A DNA stretch of 64,000 nt, from contig CAJTEW010000008.1 in the NCBI GenBank assembly GCA_910575605.1, positions 1-64,000 of the forward strand, read 5' to 3'. The stretch is from Lachnospiraceae bacterium. Lineage in GTDB: Bacteria; Bacillota; Clostridia; Lachnospirales; Lachnospiraceae. A program made the position numbers and the translations under genes. Below are positions 1 through 8,834 of the stretch, in pieces (position 1 is the first letter of the stretch; each line of letters starts with the position of its first letter). Below the pieces are notes generated by a model. The model did no database searches. It was not told the DNA's origin and was given only the letters and a program-made list of their open reading frames with translations.

Positions 1-2
1 AT

Positions 3-83
3 AATCGTAAGCGGATACATAGCTCTATTGGTTATTTGACACCACAGCAAAAGGAGGATGAGGAACTAAAAAAAGCAGCATAA
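3..83 (+). mobile_element. 3' end of an IS3-family transposase (orfB), partial
   Basis: The frame starting at base 3 is open to the TAA at 81-83. It encodes a tail containing NRKRIHSSIGYLTPQ, which is the characteristic C-terminal end of the rve-type integrase (orfB) of IS3-family elements. Only 26 residues lie in the window; the rest is upstream of it. The IS end follows about 40 bp downstream. Family assignment rests on this short but distinctive motif. Confidence 0.8.
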
Positions 84-100
84 TCTTTCGACTTTTTTTG

Positions 101-123
101 TCCAAAGTATTGACATAGGTCCA
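101..123. repeat. right terminal inverted repeat of the IS3-like element (inferred)
   Basis: The 23 bases at 101-123 end in TAGGTCCA, matching the usual TG...CA ends of IS3-family elements. They lie at the expected short distance after the transposase stop codon. The partner repeat is outside the window, so the exact boundary and any target duplication cannot be confirmed. The segment contains TTGACA at 110-115. Confidence 0.55.
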
Positions 124-138
124 ATTTTATGCTATAAT
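110..138 (+). promoter_or_regulatory. consensus sigma-A promoter, -35 inside the IS end
   Basis: TTGACA at 110-115 and TATAAT at 133-138 are separated by exactly 17 bp. TG at 130-131 adds an extended -10. The -35 lies in the presumed IS terminal repeat and the -10 lies just outside it, so the promoter appears to have been assembled by the insertion. It points into the aldolase gene that starts at 184. Confidence 0.75.
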
Positions 139-183
139 GATATATAAAAAAGTATCATGTATTTAAAAGAAGGGAGACAGAGT

Positions 184-849
184 ATGATGAGGCTGCTGGC
201 AGATACAGCAAATATTAAGGAATTAGAAATATTAAAAAAGAGGAAGCTGATAGATGGCGTAACAACAAACCCATCAATCATTTCCAGGGAAGGAAAGGAT
301 GCGTTAAAGATATTGGACGCCATATGCCGGCTGCTTCCTGATATGGAGGTTTTCGGACAGGTAGTGGGAGAGACAACAGAGGACATGATAGAGGATGCCA
401 AGAGGATTAATTCTGTGGGACCTCACATGGTAGTTAAAATTCCGGCTGATTTTTGCGGTGTTGAAGCGATAGCAAAGTTAAAGGACTTAAAAATCAGGAC
501 CTGTGCCACTGCAGTACTTACTGCTGCGGAAGCACTCCTGTGTGCCCAGGCAGGAGCGTCCTACGTTGCTCCATATACCGGGCAGAACGATATTATTGGA
601 TTCAGGGGAACGGATACTCTTACACAGATTTCAAGGGTTTATCAACAGCTGAATATTGAGACAAAAATACTGGCAGCATCAATAGAAAAGCCTCAGGAGA
701 CAGTAGACTACTTTTTGGCAGGCGCAGACTGCCTGACACTCCCTTATTCTGTTTTTGAGGCTTCCTTTACGGCGCCGGGATCTTTAACACAAAAATATGT
801 GGATAATTTTAGAAATGACTGGGATAAGGCAGGATGTTTTATAAAATAG
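184..849 (+). CDS. Fructose-6-phosphate aldolase / transaldolase-like protein (TalC/MipB type)
   Basis: This is a 221-residue class I aldolase of the small transaldolase/FSA family, close to the family length of about 215-220. The DTAN motif is at residues 7-10 and TTNPS at 27-31. The Schiff-base lysine is in VKIP, with K85 matching the catalytic position known for FSA. Members either cleave fructose 6-phosphate to dihydroxyacetone and glyceraldehyde 3-phosphate or act as transaldolases, and sequence alone does not decide which. The start at ATG 184 is chosen because AGGGAG lies 7 nt upstream; an in-frame ATG at 157 has no such site. The gene stands alone directly downstream of an IS end that supplies its promoter. 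Confidence 0.85.
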   Translation: MMRLLADTANIKELEILKKRKLIDGVTTNPSIISREGKDALKILDAICRLLPDMEVFGQVVGETTEDMIEDAKRINSVGPHMVVKIPADFCGVEAIAKLKDLKIRTCATAVLTAAEALLCAQAGASYVAPYTGQNDIIGFRGTDTLTQISRVYQQLNIETKILAASIEKPQETVDYFLAGADCLTLPYSVFEASFTAPGSLTQKYVDNFRNDWDKAGCFIK

Positions 850-889
850 CAGCAGAGCTAAGTGAAGTGTAAACATAAAGAAATGAGAA

Positions 890-924
890 AAAAACGGGCC
901 GCTTACACAAGCGCCCGGTTTTTT
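890..924. terminator. bidirectional terminator between the aldolase gene and plsC
   Basis: CGGGCCGCTT and AAGCGCCCG pair around a 4-nt loop, flanked by an A-run on the left and a T-run on the right. It can therefore end transcription from both converging genes. It overlaps the last codons of plsC. Confidence 0.75.
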
Positions 925-1637
925 TCTGTCGTTTCCCGTATAATATTTTGGCAGTATTCACTGATATTCTTCTTCTGTGCCTTATCCATATCCTTCATAT
1001 AAATAGGCTTTCCATACTCAATAATAACATGAGTTTTTCGCACAAAAGGCAGGTGGTTTTCAAAAATTTCGGCTGTATTGTTCATGCTGATAGGGATAAT
1101 GGCACAACCGCTTTTTTCCGCTATTTTAAAGGAACCGCTGTGGAAGGGAAGCATACTGCCTTCCTCTCCGTCATTTCTTGTACCCTCTGGAAAGATACAG
1201 ATTGAAATTCCGTTTTTCACGTAATCAATTGCCTGGAGAATGGTTTTTAGGCCTTCTCTTGGATTCTCCCTGTCTAAGAAGAGGCAGTAGAGCCGTTTCA
1301 TCCAGTCACGCAGCAGAGGATATCTTAGCATTTCCTTTTTCGCTACATATCCGGTAAGCCTTTTGCAGCGGGAATAGGTTAACAAGATATCAAAATAGCT
1401 TCTGTGGTTTCCGATAAAAAGGACTGCTTCATCTGGTATATTTTCCTCACCGATAACAGTAATTTTAGCGCCAGTAACTTTAAGCATCAGCTTAAAAGTC
1501 CACTGCACCAGACGTAGACACTGGTAATCTTCCTTTTCTTTATTGAATTTCCCGATTATCCATTCAACTCCAAGCACCGGAATACCAAGGAGCAGATATA
1601 AAAATAAAAGAATTGCAATCGTCAAAAATCTAAGCAT
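903..1637 (-). CDS. plsC: 1-acyl-sn-glycerol-3-phosphate acyltransferase (PlsC family)
   Basis: This 244-residue membrane-associated acyltransferase transfers an acyl group to lysophosphatidic acid to give phosphatidic acid. An N-terminal hydrophobic segment spans residues 4-25. The catalytic HX4D box is H78-RSYF-D83 and the glycerophosphate-binding FPEGTR motif is at 149-154. The frame continues upstream to 1766 inside malQ, but the start at 1637 is preferred because AGGGGGGA precedes it and the protein then has normal family length. It lies 16 bp after malQ on the same strand and is probably co-transcribed. Confidence 0.9.
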   Translation of the reverse strand: MLRFLTIAILLFLYLLLGIPVLGVEWIIGKFNKEKEDYQCLRLVQWTFKLMLKVTGAKITVIGEENIPDEAVLFIGNHRSYFDILLTYSRCKRLTGYVAKKEMLRYPLLRDWMKRLYCLFLDRENPREGLKTILQAIDYVKNGISICIFPEGTRNDGEEGSMLPFHSGSFKIAEKSGCAIIPISMNNTAEIFENHLPFVRKTHVIIEYGKPIYMKDMDKAQKKNISEYCQNIIRETTEKNRALV

Positions 1638-1653
1638 ATCTAAGCATCCCCCC

Positions 1654-3162
1654 CTAATATCTTCCATATAATACTGCCATATCCTTAAGTTCCTCAGCAA
1701 GGCAGGGAAGAAGGGCGTCTTTTTTATACCGCCAGTTCCAGTTCCCGGCAGGCACTCCCGGAACATTCATGCGTCCTTCGCTGCCAAGACCGAGTATGTC
1801 TTGAAGGGGAAATACGGCATAGGCTGCAATGCTTCCCATAGCAAGCCGCATAAAATCAAGATTCAGACGTTTCTTATTGGAATTATTTGTATAACACAGT
1901 ACCTTTTTCTTACACTCATCAGAAAGCTTATCAAACCATCCGAGGGAAGTGTCATTGTCATGGGTTCCGGTGTAGCATACGCACAAGGGATTCTGATATC
2001 TGTGGGGTAGATAATCACTTTCACCTGTAGACTCAAAAGCAAACTGCAGCACCTTCATGCCCGGGAAGCCGAAATGCTCACGGAGAGCATTAACCTCTGG
2101 AGTGATAATTCCAAGATCCTCCGCAATAATTGGAAGCTCATCTCCCAGACTATTTTTTACGGCGTTAAAAAGCTCATACCCCGGCGCTTTAATCCATTGT
2201 CCCTTTATGGCTGTTTCCTCCCCGTAAGGGATGGACCAGTACGCCTCAAAGCCGCGGAAATGGTCTATACGCAGAATGTCAAGGTTGGTAAGCTGGGTGC
2301 GGATGCGGGAAACCCACCATTTATAGTTCTCATCCCGGTGTGAATCCCAGTTATAGAGAGGATTCCCCCAGAGCTGGCCCGTAGCAGAAAAATAGTCCGG
2401 CGGTACGCCTGCAACATTTGTGGGAAAGCCTTTCGTATCTAACTGGAACAGATGCTGGTTTGCCCATACATCGGCACTGTCCATGGATACAAAGATAGGA
2501 ATATCTCCGATAATTTTTATTCCTTTTGCATTCGCATAGGATTTAAGCTTCTTCCATTCACTAAAGAAGATGAACTGCAGAAACTTATAATATTCTGCAT
2601 CAGATGAAAGGGCCTGCAGGAGTTCTTCCTTAAAGCTGTGTGAAGGTTTACGGTACGCTTCCTCCCATTCGAGCCAGCTTACACCTTTATGAAGCTTTTT
2701 GCATGCCATAAAAAGGGCATAGTCAGAAAGCCAGTGGCGTTCTTTATCACAGAAAGTATTAAAAAGGTCGTTAAGCTTCTGATCTGTTTCCTTCTTCTCG
2801 TGGAAACGCCTGTAGGCAAGAGAAAGTATCTTTTCTTTCCAGGGAATGATCATACCATAGTCAATATGCTGGGAATCGGCCCGGGGACAGTCAGAAAGCT
2901 CCGCCTCCTTTAAGAGGCCTAAACTTATCAAATGCTTCGGGCTGATTAAGAGCGGCTGTCCTGCAAAGGCAGAAAAGCTCTGATAAGGGGAGTCTCCGTA
3001 TCCGGTATGTGTAAGAGGCAGAATCTGCCATAAATGCTGTCCGGCCTCCTTAAGAAAATCAACAAACTCATATGCTTCCTCGCCTAAGTCTCCGATTCCA
3101 TATGGAGAGGGAAAAGAGGTAGGATGAAGAAGCACACCGGAAAGTCTTTCATACTGATTCAT
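1654..3162 (-). CDS. malQ: 4-alpha-glucanotransferase (amylomaltase)
   Basis: This 502-residue GH77 enzyme transfers alpha-1,4-glucan segments between maltodextrins, linking starch-derived oligosaccharides to glycolysis. The N-terminus has the family hallmark SGVLLHPTSFPSPYGIGDLG. The middle carries the catalytic block LRIDHFRGFE and the AEDLG motif, and THDNDT follows. Length is typical of bacterial MalQ. A clear GGAGAC site precedes the ATG at 3162. It is followed closely by plsC. No dedicated maltose regulator is adjacent, though the upstream gap holds an imperfect inverted repeat near 3199-3241 whose role is unknown. Confidence 0.95.
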   Translation of the reverse strand: MNQYERLSGVLLHPTSFPSPYGIGDLGEEAYEFVDFLKEAGQHLWQILPLTHTGYGDSPYQSFSAFAGQPLLISPKHLISLGLLKEAELSDCPRADSQHIDYGMIIPWKEKILSLAYRRFHEKKETDQKLNDLFNTFCDKERHWLSDYALFMACKKLHKGVSWLEWEEAYRKPSHSFKEELLQALSSDAEYYKFLQFIFFSEWKKLKSYANAKGIKIIGDIPIFVSMDSADVWANQHLFQLDTKGFPTNVAGVPPDYFSATGQLWGNPLYNWDSHRDENYKWWVSRIRTQLTNLDILRIDHFRGFEAYWSIPYGEETAIKGQWIKAPGYELFNAVKNSLGDELPIIAEDLGIITPEVNALREHFGFPGMKVLQFAFESTGESDYLPHRYQNPLCVCYTGTHDNDTSLGWFDKLSDECKKKVLCYTNNSNKKRLNLDFMRLAMGSIAAYAVFPLQDILGLGSEGRMNVPGVPAGNWNWRYKKDALLPCLAEELKDMAVLYGRY

Positions 3163-3273
3163 GTTTTATTGTCTCCTTAATTTTGTAAATGTTCTTTTAG
3201 TATACAACATTTTTGTAATTTTTCCTAGAGGTGTTGTGTATGATGTTAATAAGAATGTGGAAAAGAGGGTATT

Positions 3274-3684
3274 ATGAAGAAACGCTATGTGTACATACTT
3301 TCCATGTTATTAATACTTTTACTTCTGACGGCCTGTCATGCAGGCAGGGATAACAGGAAGAAGTTAAGGGATATTGAATTTACAGTAGTAAGCAGGGAGG
3401 AGGTTCCAGAGGAGCTTGCGAACCTGATCACGGAGAAAAAGGAGGAGGAATTTCAGCTTACCTATGCAGATAAAGGCTATCTTTACATGGCACACGGCTA
3501 CGGGGAAAGAGAAACCAGCGGGTACAGTGTTAAGGTGGAGGAGTGCTTTGAGGCTGAGGATGTTATCAGCATGAAGACAAATCTTATCGGGCCGCCTAAG
3601 GATGAAGAGATTATAGAAGAAAGTACATACCCCTATGTTGTGGTGAAGATAGAATATATTGAAAAAGATGTTGTGTTTGAGTAG
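3274..3684 (+). CDS. PrcB-domain lipoprotein
   Basis: This 136-residue predicted lipoprotein has a basic start (KKR), a hydrophobic core and a lipobox LTAC with C21. The mature part contains GYGERETSGYSVKVEECFE and ends in YPYVVVKI, the pattern of PrcB-like domains (named after a protease-complex subunit of Treponema). The biochemical role in Firmicutes is unknown. It is 14 bp upstream of the SipL-like spore protein and is likely in the same transcription unit. That suggests, but does not show, an envelope function expressed during sporulation. Confidence 0.7.
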   Translation: MKKRYVYILSMLLILLLLTACHAGRDNRKKLRDIEFTVVSREEVPEELANLITEKKEEEFQLTYADKGYLYMAHGYGERETSGYSVKVEECFEAEDVISMKTNLIGPPKDEEIIEESTYPYVVVKIEYIEKDVVFE

Positions 3685-3698
3685 AGGAGGAGCATGGT

Positions 3699-5258
3699 AT
3701 GGAATGTGAAAAAAGAGATATGGAGGTATACCGGCAGGGAAAGGTTATTACAGACCAGTTTTATATTGATGATGACTATAATGTGCCGGATGTCAAGAAT
3801 GATGTAAAAAATGTTATTTTAGGAGAAGGAAACCTTTCTATAGAAGACATGAAGGTTGTAGAAAACTATATACGTGTGTCAGGAAAGCTAATCTTTAAAA
3901 TACTTTATATGGCTGAGGGAGAGGATGTACGGTTAAGTGCCCTGGAGGGGCGGATGCCTTTTGAAGAAATGGTTTATATGGAAGAAGCACAGGATGGGAA
4001 TCTTTTTATGAAGCTTGCCCAGGCTGAGGTTACAGTGACTATGATTCATTCAAGAAAGCTGAATATCAAAGCGCTCTGCGAGCTTCAGATTTGCCCGGAA
4101 AAGAAAGAAACACTCTCCCTTACAACAGACATGAGTGCTGATTTTCCTCTCTATAAGAGATACAGGAAAGAGCAGATTTTAAGGCTGTTTACAATTAAAA
4201 AGGATACATACCGTATTAAAGAAGAGGTGACGATTGGGGGAACAAAGGAAAGCATCGGGAACCTTCTGTGGACGGAGGCGGTGAGCAGGAAGCTGGATAC
4301 AAGGCTTTCAGGTGATGAACTGCTTCTGACAGGAGAGCTTCTTATTTTCTGCTTTTATGAATCCATTGATGGAAAGGTTGACTGGATTGAGCAGGCAGTC
4401 CCTTATGAGGGCCGTATGGAATGTTATGGTGCGGGAGACCATATGTATCATCATATTTATCCGATCCTTACGGATATCAATATTGAACCGCGGATGGATG
4501 AGGACGGAGAGATGAGAATGGTGGGCGTAGAGGCAACCCTGGAGGCAAGACTGTTTATCTGTGAAGAAGAGACGGTGGATATCTTAGAGGATTTATATTC
4601 TCTTACGCGGGACTGCGTACCGCAGATAAAGGAGGAAAAGGCAGAGAAGCTTTTAATGCAGAATCATTCAAAATGTAAGGTGGCAGAAAGACTTTCACTG
4701 CCGGAGATAAAGGATGATATTCTGCAGATATGCCATAGCAGCGCAAGGATTCAGGTAGAGCATACGGAAATAGAAACGGGAGGCATCCGCATTGAAGGAG
4801 TGCTTCATCTGTATTTTCTGTATGTGAAGTCAGACGATACAGTTCCATTTGGCGTATGGCAGGGGATGATACCATTTTCCTATCTCCTTGAAAGCAATGA
4901 GACGGAAGAAAACATGAATTATGACATTACCTGTCAGGTAGAGCAGCTCTCCGTAGGACTGCTTGGCAGTGATGAGATAGAGGTAAAGGCAGTTCTTGCG
5001 TTTAACAGCTTTTTAAGAAGCCCGGTTACGATTCAGAATATTGAGGAAACACAAGATCTGCCTATTGACATGGAGGAGCTGGAAAAACGCCCCGGGATTG
5101 TTGGATACATTGTAAAGGAAGGGGATAATCTGTGGAACCTTGCCAAAAATTACAGCACAACCAGAGAAGGAATTATGGAAGTAAATGAACTTGCCACAGA
5201 AGAAATAAAACCAGGAGATAAAATCTTGATATTTAAAGAAAATATGAGTATACTATAA
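3699..5258 (+). CDS. sipL: SPOCS/DUF3794 and LysM protein, SipL-like spore coat morphogenetic factor
   Basis: This 519-residue protein starts with MECEKRDMEVYRQGKVITDQ and is built of repeated SPOCS (DUF3794) modules. A single C-terminal LysM domain lies at about residues 465-512, recognisable by YIVKEGDNLWNLAKNYSTT and IKPGDKILI. The same architecture and length occur in clostridial SipL, which binds SpoIVA through its LysM domain and attaches the coat to the forespore. No signal peptide is present, as expected for a mother-cell cytoplasmic protein. AGGAGG precedes the start. The gene symbol is assigned on architecture, not on demonstrated orthology. Confidence 0.75.
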   Translation: MECEKRDMEVYRQGKVITDQFYIDDDYNVPDVKNDVKNVILGEGNLSIEDMKVVENYIRVSGKLIFKILYMAEGEDVRLSALEGRMPFEEMVYMEEAQDGNLFMKLAQAEVTVTMIHSRKLNIKALCELQICPEKKETLSLTTDMSADFPLYKRYRKEQILRLFTIKKDTYRIKEEVTIGGTKESIGNLLWTEAVSRKLDTRLSGDELLLTGELLIFCFYESIDGKVDWIEQAVPYEGRMECYGAGDHMYHHIYPILTDINIEPRMDEDGEMRMVGVEATLEARLFICEEETVDILEDLYSLTRDCVPQIKEEKAEKLLMQNHSKCKVAERLSLPEIKDDILQICHSSARIQVEHTEIETGGIRIEGVLHLYFLYVKSDDTVPFGVWQGMIPFSYLLESNETEENMNYDITCQVEQLSVGLLGSDEIEVKAVLAFNSFLRSPVTIQNIEETQDLPIDMEELEKRPGIVGYIVKEGDNLWNLAKNYSTTREGIMEVNELATEEIKPGDKILIFKENMSIL

Positions 5259-5298
5259 GTATATTGTATACAAGATACAAAATACAAGGAGATAAAGC

Positions 5299-6180
5299 AT
5301 GGATAAATTAGAATTAAAGGCAATGGGAAAAATTAATCTCGGGCTTGATGTACTTGGCAGACGTGAGAATGGATATCATGATGTACGTATGGTTATGCAG
5401 ACCGTATATTTATATGACACTGTAGTCCTTGAAAAAAGGCATGTGCCGGGGATAGAGGTTAAGACGAATCTCTTCTTCCTTCCTGCTGATAAAAGCAATC
5501 TTGCCTTCCAGGCAGCAGATATGCTGATGGAGGAATTTAAACTAAAAGAAGGCATTTCTATTATGTTAGATAAACGGATTCCGGTATCAGCAGGAATGGC
5601 AGGGGGAAGCGCGGATGCGGCGGCAGTTCTCTATGGCATGAACCGGATGTTCGGCCTGGGGCTTTCTGATGAAGGGCTAAGAAGGAGAGGGCTTAAGCTG
5701 GGCGCAGACGTACCTTACTGCATTATAAGAGGCACAGTTCTTGCACAAGGAATCGGAGAGATACTTACTCCTCTTCCCAGATGTCCAAAGTGTTATGTAC
5801 TTCTTGCAAAGCCCCCTGTCAATGTATCTACGAAGCTTGTATATGAAAGACTGGACTCATCAGAAGAATACGAGCATCCAGATATTGACGGTATTCTCAA
5901 AGGGCTGGAGGAAAAAAGTATAAGAAAAATCGCCTCCAGTATGGGAAATGTGCTGGAGCATGTGACCATGAAGGAATATCCGGTTATTGCAGAGCTGAAA
6001 AAGGTTATGAGAACAGAAGGTGCCTTAAATGCTATGATGAGCGGAAGCGGGCCTACAGTTTTTGGACTCTTTGAGGAGAGGGGCAGGGCAAAGGAAGCGG
6101 CTGACAGGATAAAGGAGCTTAAGCTGGCAAAGCAGGTGTATGTGACCAGTATCCATCACGCAAGGAGGAACGAAAGATGA
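5299..6180 (+). CDS. ispE: 4-diphosphocytidyl-2-C-methyl-D-erythritol kinase
   Basis: This 293-residue GHMP kinase phosphorylates CDP-methylerythritol at the 2-hydroxyl in the MEP isoprenoid pathway. The N-terminal AMGKINLGLDVLGRRENGYHD matches the IspE substrate region. The ATP-binding glycine loop is PVSAGMAGGSADAAA near residues 95-109, and the C-terminal GHMP motif is MMSGSGPTVFGLF. Length is normal. The stop overlaps the start of the next gene (ATGA), so translation of the GntR regulator is probably coupled. Confidence 0.95.
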   Translation: MDKLELKAMGKINLGLDVLGRRENGYHDVRMVMQTVYLYDTVVLEKRHVPGIEVKTNLFFLPADKSNLAFQAADMLMEEFKLKEGISIMLDKRIPVSAGMAGGSADAAAVLYGMNRMFGLGLSDEGLRRRGLKLGADVPYCIIRGTVLAQGIGEILTPLPRCPKCYVLLAKPPVNVSTKLVYERLDSSEEYEHPDIDGILKGLEEKSIRKIASSMGNVLEHVTMKEYPVIAELKKVMRTEGALNAMMSGSGPTVFGLFEERGRAKEAADRIKELKLAKQVYVTSIHHARRNER

Positions 6181-6854
6181 CCCCAAATTTTCAGGTTAAT
6201 ATGAACGAATATCTTCCCCTTCGGGATGTTGTTTTTAATACGTTAAGGCAGGCAATCCTTAAGGGTGAGCTAAAGCCCGGAGAGAGGCTGATGGAGATTC
6301 AGCTTGCAAATAAGCTTGGAGTGAGCCGTACCCCGATCCGTGAGGCCATAAGAAAGCTTGAGCTTGAAGGGCTGGTCCTTATGATCCCGAGAAAAGGTGC
6401 AGAGGTTGCGGAGATTACAGAAAAGAGCTTAAGAGACGTACTGGAGGTGAGAAAAGCCTTAGAGGAGCTGTCTGTCCAGCTTGCCTGTGAGAGGATAACG
6501 AAAGATATGGTAAAGGAGCTGGAAAAAGCGGCAGAAGACTTCCGCAGGATATTAAAGAGCGGGGATGTTACAGAGATTGCACAGGCAGATGTACAGTTCC
6601 ATGACGTAATCTACAGGGCAGCGGACAATCAGAGGCTTATGCAGCTTCTAAACAATCTTGGTGAGCAGATGTACCGCTATCGTGTGGAGTACTTGAAAAA
6701 TCCAGAAGTGTTCGGGCAGCTTCTTAAAGAGCATGAAGAAATTATCTGCCATATCAGAAAGGGCGAAAAGGAAAAGGCTGTTAAGATTGTATGTGAGCAT
6801 ATCGATAACCAAGTGGCGGCAGTCAGCGATGTTATTAGAACAAAGCAGGGCTGA
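6177..6854 (+). CDS. GntR-family transcriptional regulator (FadR/FCD subfamily)
   Basis: This 225-residue regulator has an N-terminal winged helix at about residues 14-75, including PGERLMEIQLANKLGVSRTP and IREAIRKLELEGLV. An all-helical FCD ligand-binding domain covers about 90-215. Members sense small organic acids or metal-bound ligands; the effector here is not predictable. The ATG overlaps the ispE stop by 4 bp, so it shares that transcript. No metabolic genes that it would obviously control are adjacent. Confidence 0.88.
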   Translation: MTPNFQVNMNEYLPLRDVVFNTLRQAILKGELKPGERLMEIQLANKLGVSRTPIREAIRKLELEGLVLMIPRKGAEVAEITEKSLRDVLEVRKALEELSVQLACERITKDMVKELEKAAEDFRRILKSGDVTEIAQADVQFHDVIYRAADNQRLMQLLNNLGEQMYRYRVEYLKNPEVFGQLLKEHEEIICHIRKGEKEKAVKIVCEHIDNQVAAVSDVIRTKQG

Positions 6855-6879
6855 TAAACAGAAAAACATGTGAAAGTAT

Positions 6880-6909
6880 GAATAATGTGCACCGTCTATG
6901 TGCATACTC
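6880..6909 (+). promoter_or_regulatory. candidate sigma-F/sigma-G promoter of spoIIR
   Basis: GAATA at 6880-6884 and CATACTC at 6903-6909 are 18 bp apart. They resemble the forespore consensus (G-ATA, then CATNNTA), with one mismatch at the last -10 base. SpoIIR is known to be made under sigma-F, which supports the call. Confidence 0.5.
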
Positions 6910-6940
6910 TGTGAAATGAAATACACGAGGAGGTACATAT

Positions 6941-7633
6941 ATGGTGCACAGGGAAGATATTTTAAGAAAAAAAGATAGAAAGAAACATGTTATTTGTGTT
7001 ATAATTGGAATCTGTATAAGTTTGGTTCTGACAGGTATGATTACAAAGAAACGTTTGGAAGCTGTGGACAGGAAGATGGCTGAAGTTCAGGAGCGGATTT
7101 CACAGGAGGTATTCCGGTTTCATGTTCTGGCTAACAGTGACAGCGATGAAGACCAGAAGATAAAGCTTGAGGTACGGGATGAGGTGCTTTCTTATATGAA
7201 AGATGAAATGGGTGAGGAGGCATCAGCAGAAGAGACAAAGAAATGGGCAGCTTCCCACCTTGAGGAGCTTAAGGAAACAGCACGTAAGGTTCTTATGAAG
7301 GAGGGCTTTGATTACGGCGTGAGCGCAGAGGTGACCACATGTTATTTCCCAGAGAAGAGATATGGGGATGTCGTATTTCCAGACGGAGATTATGAGGCAC
7401 TTCGTATTGAGCTTGGAAAGGCATTAGGACATAACTGGTGGTGTGTCCTGTATCCAAATCTATGTTTTATAGATACAACCTGTGCAGTTGTAAGTGAGGA
7501 AGGGAAGGAAGAACTTGAGGAAGTGCTTGAAGAGGACGAATATGAGATGATCACGGCTGCCTCTGAGTTTAAAATCCGATGGTTTTTCTTTGGAGAACAG
7601 GGATTTGCAAAGAGTACAAAAGAAAAACAGTAA
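6941..7633 (+). CDS. spoIIR: Stage II sporulation protein R
   Basis: This 230-residue secreted signalling protein has a transmembrane or signal segment at about residues 17-37. The conserved SpoIIR core follows: VFRFHVLANSDSDEDQ, YFPEKRYGDVVFP and GHNWWCVLYPNLCFID. In Bacillus, SpoIIR is made in the forespore under sigma-F and triggers SpoIIGA to process pro-sigma-E in the mother cell. The family match is unambiguous. AGGAGG precedes the ATG, and a sigma-F-like promoter lies 32 bp upstream of it. A CDF transporter follows 16 bp downstream. Confidence 0.95.
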   Translation: MVHREDILRKKDRKKHVICVIIGICISLVLTGMITKKRLEAVDRKMAEVQERISQEVFRFHVLANSDSDEDQKIKLEVRDEVLSYMKDEMGEEASAEETKKWAASHLEELKETARKVLMKEGFDYGVSAEVTTCYFPEKRYGDVVFPDGDYEALRIELGKALGHNWWCVLYPNLCFIDTTCAVVSEEGKEELEEVLEEDEYEMITAASEFKIRWFFFGEQGFAKSTKEKQ

Positions 7634-7649
7634 TATATGAGGAGGAGCT

Positions 7650-8834
7650 ATGACCGAATTTTTGGTGAGGCGTTTTGTGAAGGATTGTGAGGCGGTGGAA
7701 AAGATGTCTGTCCGGACAGCATACGGCGTGCTGTCCAGTGTGGTGGGCATCTTTTGTAATGTTATTTTATTTGTAGCAAAATGGATAGTCGGGTATTTCC
7801 TTCACAGTATTTCGGTCATGGCAGATGCCTTTAATAATCTGTCAGATGCAGGTTCGTCCATTATCGGGCTTGTAGGAGTAAAGATGGCAAGTAAGCCTGC
7901 AGATAAGGACCATCCCTTTGGACACGGACGGATTGAGTACATAGCGGCTCTTGTAGTATCATTCCTTGTTATAGAGGTTGGATTTACCTTTTTAAAAGAA
8001 GCAGTGGGAAAGATACGGGAACCTCAGATGCTCAAGTTTCAATTTGTATCAGTTGTCATATTAATTATTTCGGTGGGTGTAAAGCTTTGGCTGGGAATGT
8101 TTAACAGAAAGCTTGGAAAGCGTATCGATTCTAAGGTGATGCTTGCAACGGCAGCAGACGCAATGGGAGATGTGATTACTACCTCGGCAACAATTGTCTC
8201 TCTTATTTTTTTTCGTGTGACAGGGGTGAATATTGACGGCTTTGTAGGTCTTGGGGTTGCCCTTATTGTCATATGGGCGGGTATCGGAATTGCAAAGGAC
8301 ACATTAGAGCCTTTAATCGGGAAGCCGGTGGACCCAGAGGAATATGATAAAATTACTAAATTTGTAGAAAAATATGACGGTATTGTAGGAAGTCATGACC
8401 TGATTGTACATAATTACGGACCTGGGAGAAGTATGGCATCCATTCATGCGGAGGTGCCAAATGATGTGGAAATTGAAGTATCCCATGAGATTATCGATAA
8501 AATAGAGCGTGATGCAGCAAAGACGCTGGGGATATTTCTGGTGATCCATATGGATCCGGTGGAGATGAAGGATGAGCATGTCCTTTCTGTAAAGAAACAG
8601 GTGAGAAGGATTCTGGATGCCCTTGATTCTGAAGTAAGTATTCATGATTTCCGAATGGTGGACGGTACGGACCAGATTAATCTGATTTTTGATATGGTTG
8701 TTCCGTTTGAGTATGATGATAAAAGGAAGAACGAGCTGCGTACTTCTCTCATGAAGCTTCTAAAAATTGCTGACGAGAGATACGAGTGTGTCATTACGGT
8801 GGAAAGGAGTTATATTGGAAATGCACAGGAATAA
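7650..8834 (+). CDS. Cation diffusion facilitator family transporter
   Basis: This 394-residue CDF efflux protein exchanges divalent metal ions (typically Zn, Mn, Fe or Co) for protons at the cytoplasmic membrane. Transmembrane segments start near residue 28. The family metal-site signature is visible in MADAFNNLSDAGSSI and DHPFGHGRIEYIAAL. After about residue 215 comes a soluble dimerisation domain containing SHDLIVHNYGPG. The C-terminus is longer than in the smallest members. The metal cannot be told from sequence. The stop overlaps the thioesterase start by 14 bp. Confidence 0.92.
   Translation: MTEFLVRRFVKDCEAVEKMSVRTAYGVLSSVVGIFCNVILFVAKWIVGYFLHSISVMADAFNNLSDAGSSIIGLVGVKMASKPADKDHPFGHGRIEYIAALVVSFLVIEVGFTFLKEAVGKIREPQMLKFQFVSVVILIISVGVKLWLGMFNRKLGKRIDSKVMLATAADAMGDVITTSATIVSLIFFRVTGVNIDGFVGLGVALIVIWAGIGIAKDTLEPLIGKPVDPEEYDKITKFVEKYDGIVGSHDLIVHNYGPGRSMASIHAEVPNDVEIEVSHEIIDKIERDAAKTLGIFLVIHMDPVEMKDEHVLSVKKQVRRILDALDSEVSIHDFRMVDGTDQINLIFDMVVPFEYDDKRKNELRTSLMKLLKIADERYECVITVERSYIGNAQE

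Noticed and set aside
3199-3241. Imperfect inverted repeat TATACAACA / TGTTGTGTA between malQ and the PrcB-like gene as a regulator site
   Set aside because: The halves are about 24 bp apart and match imperfectly; no second copy was seen to support an operator.
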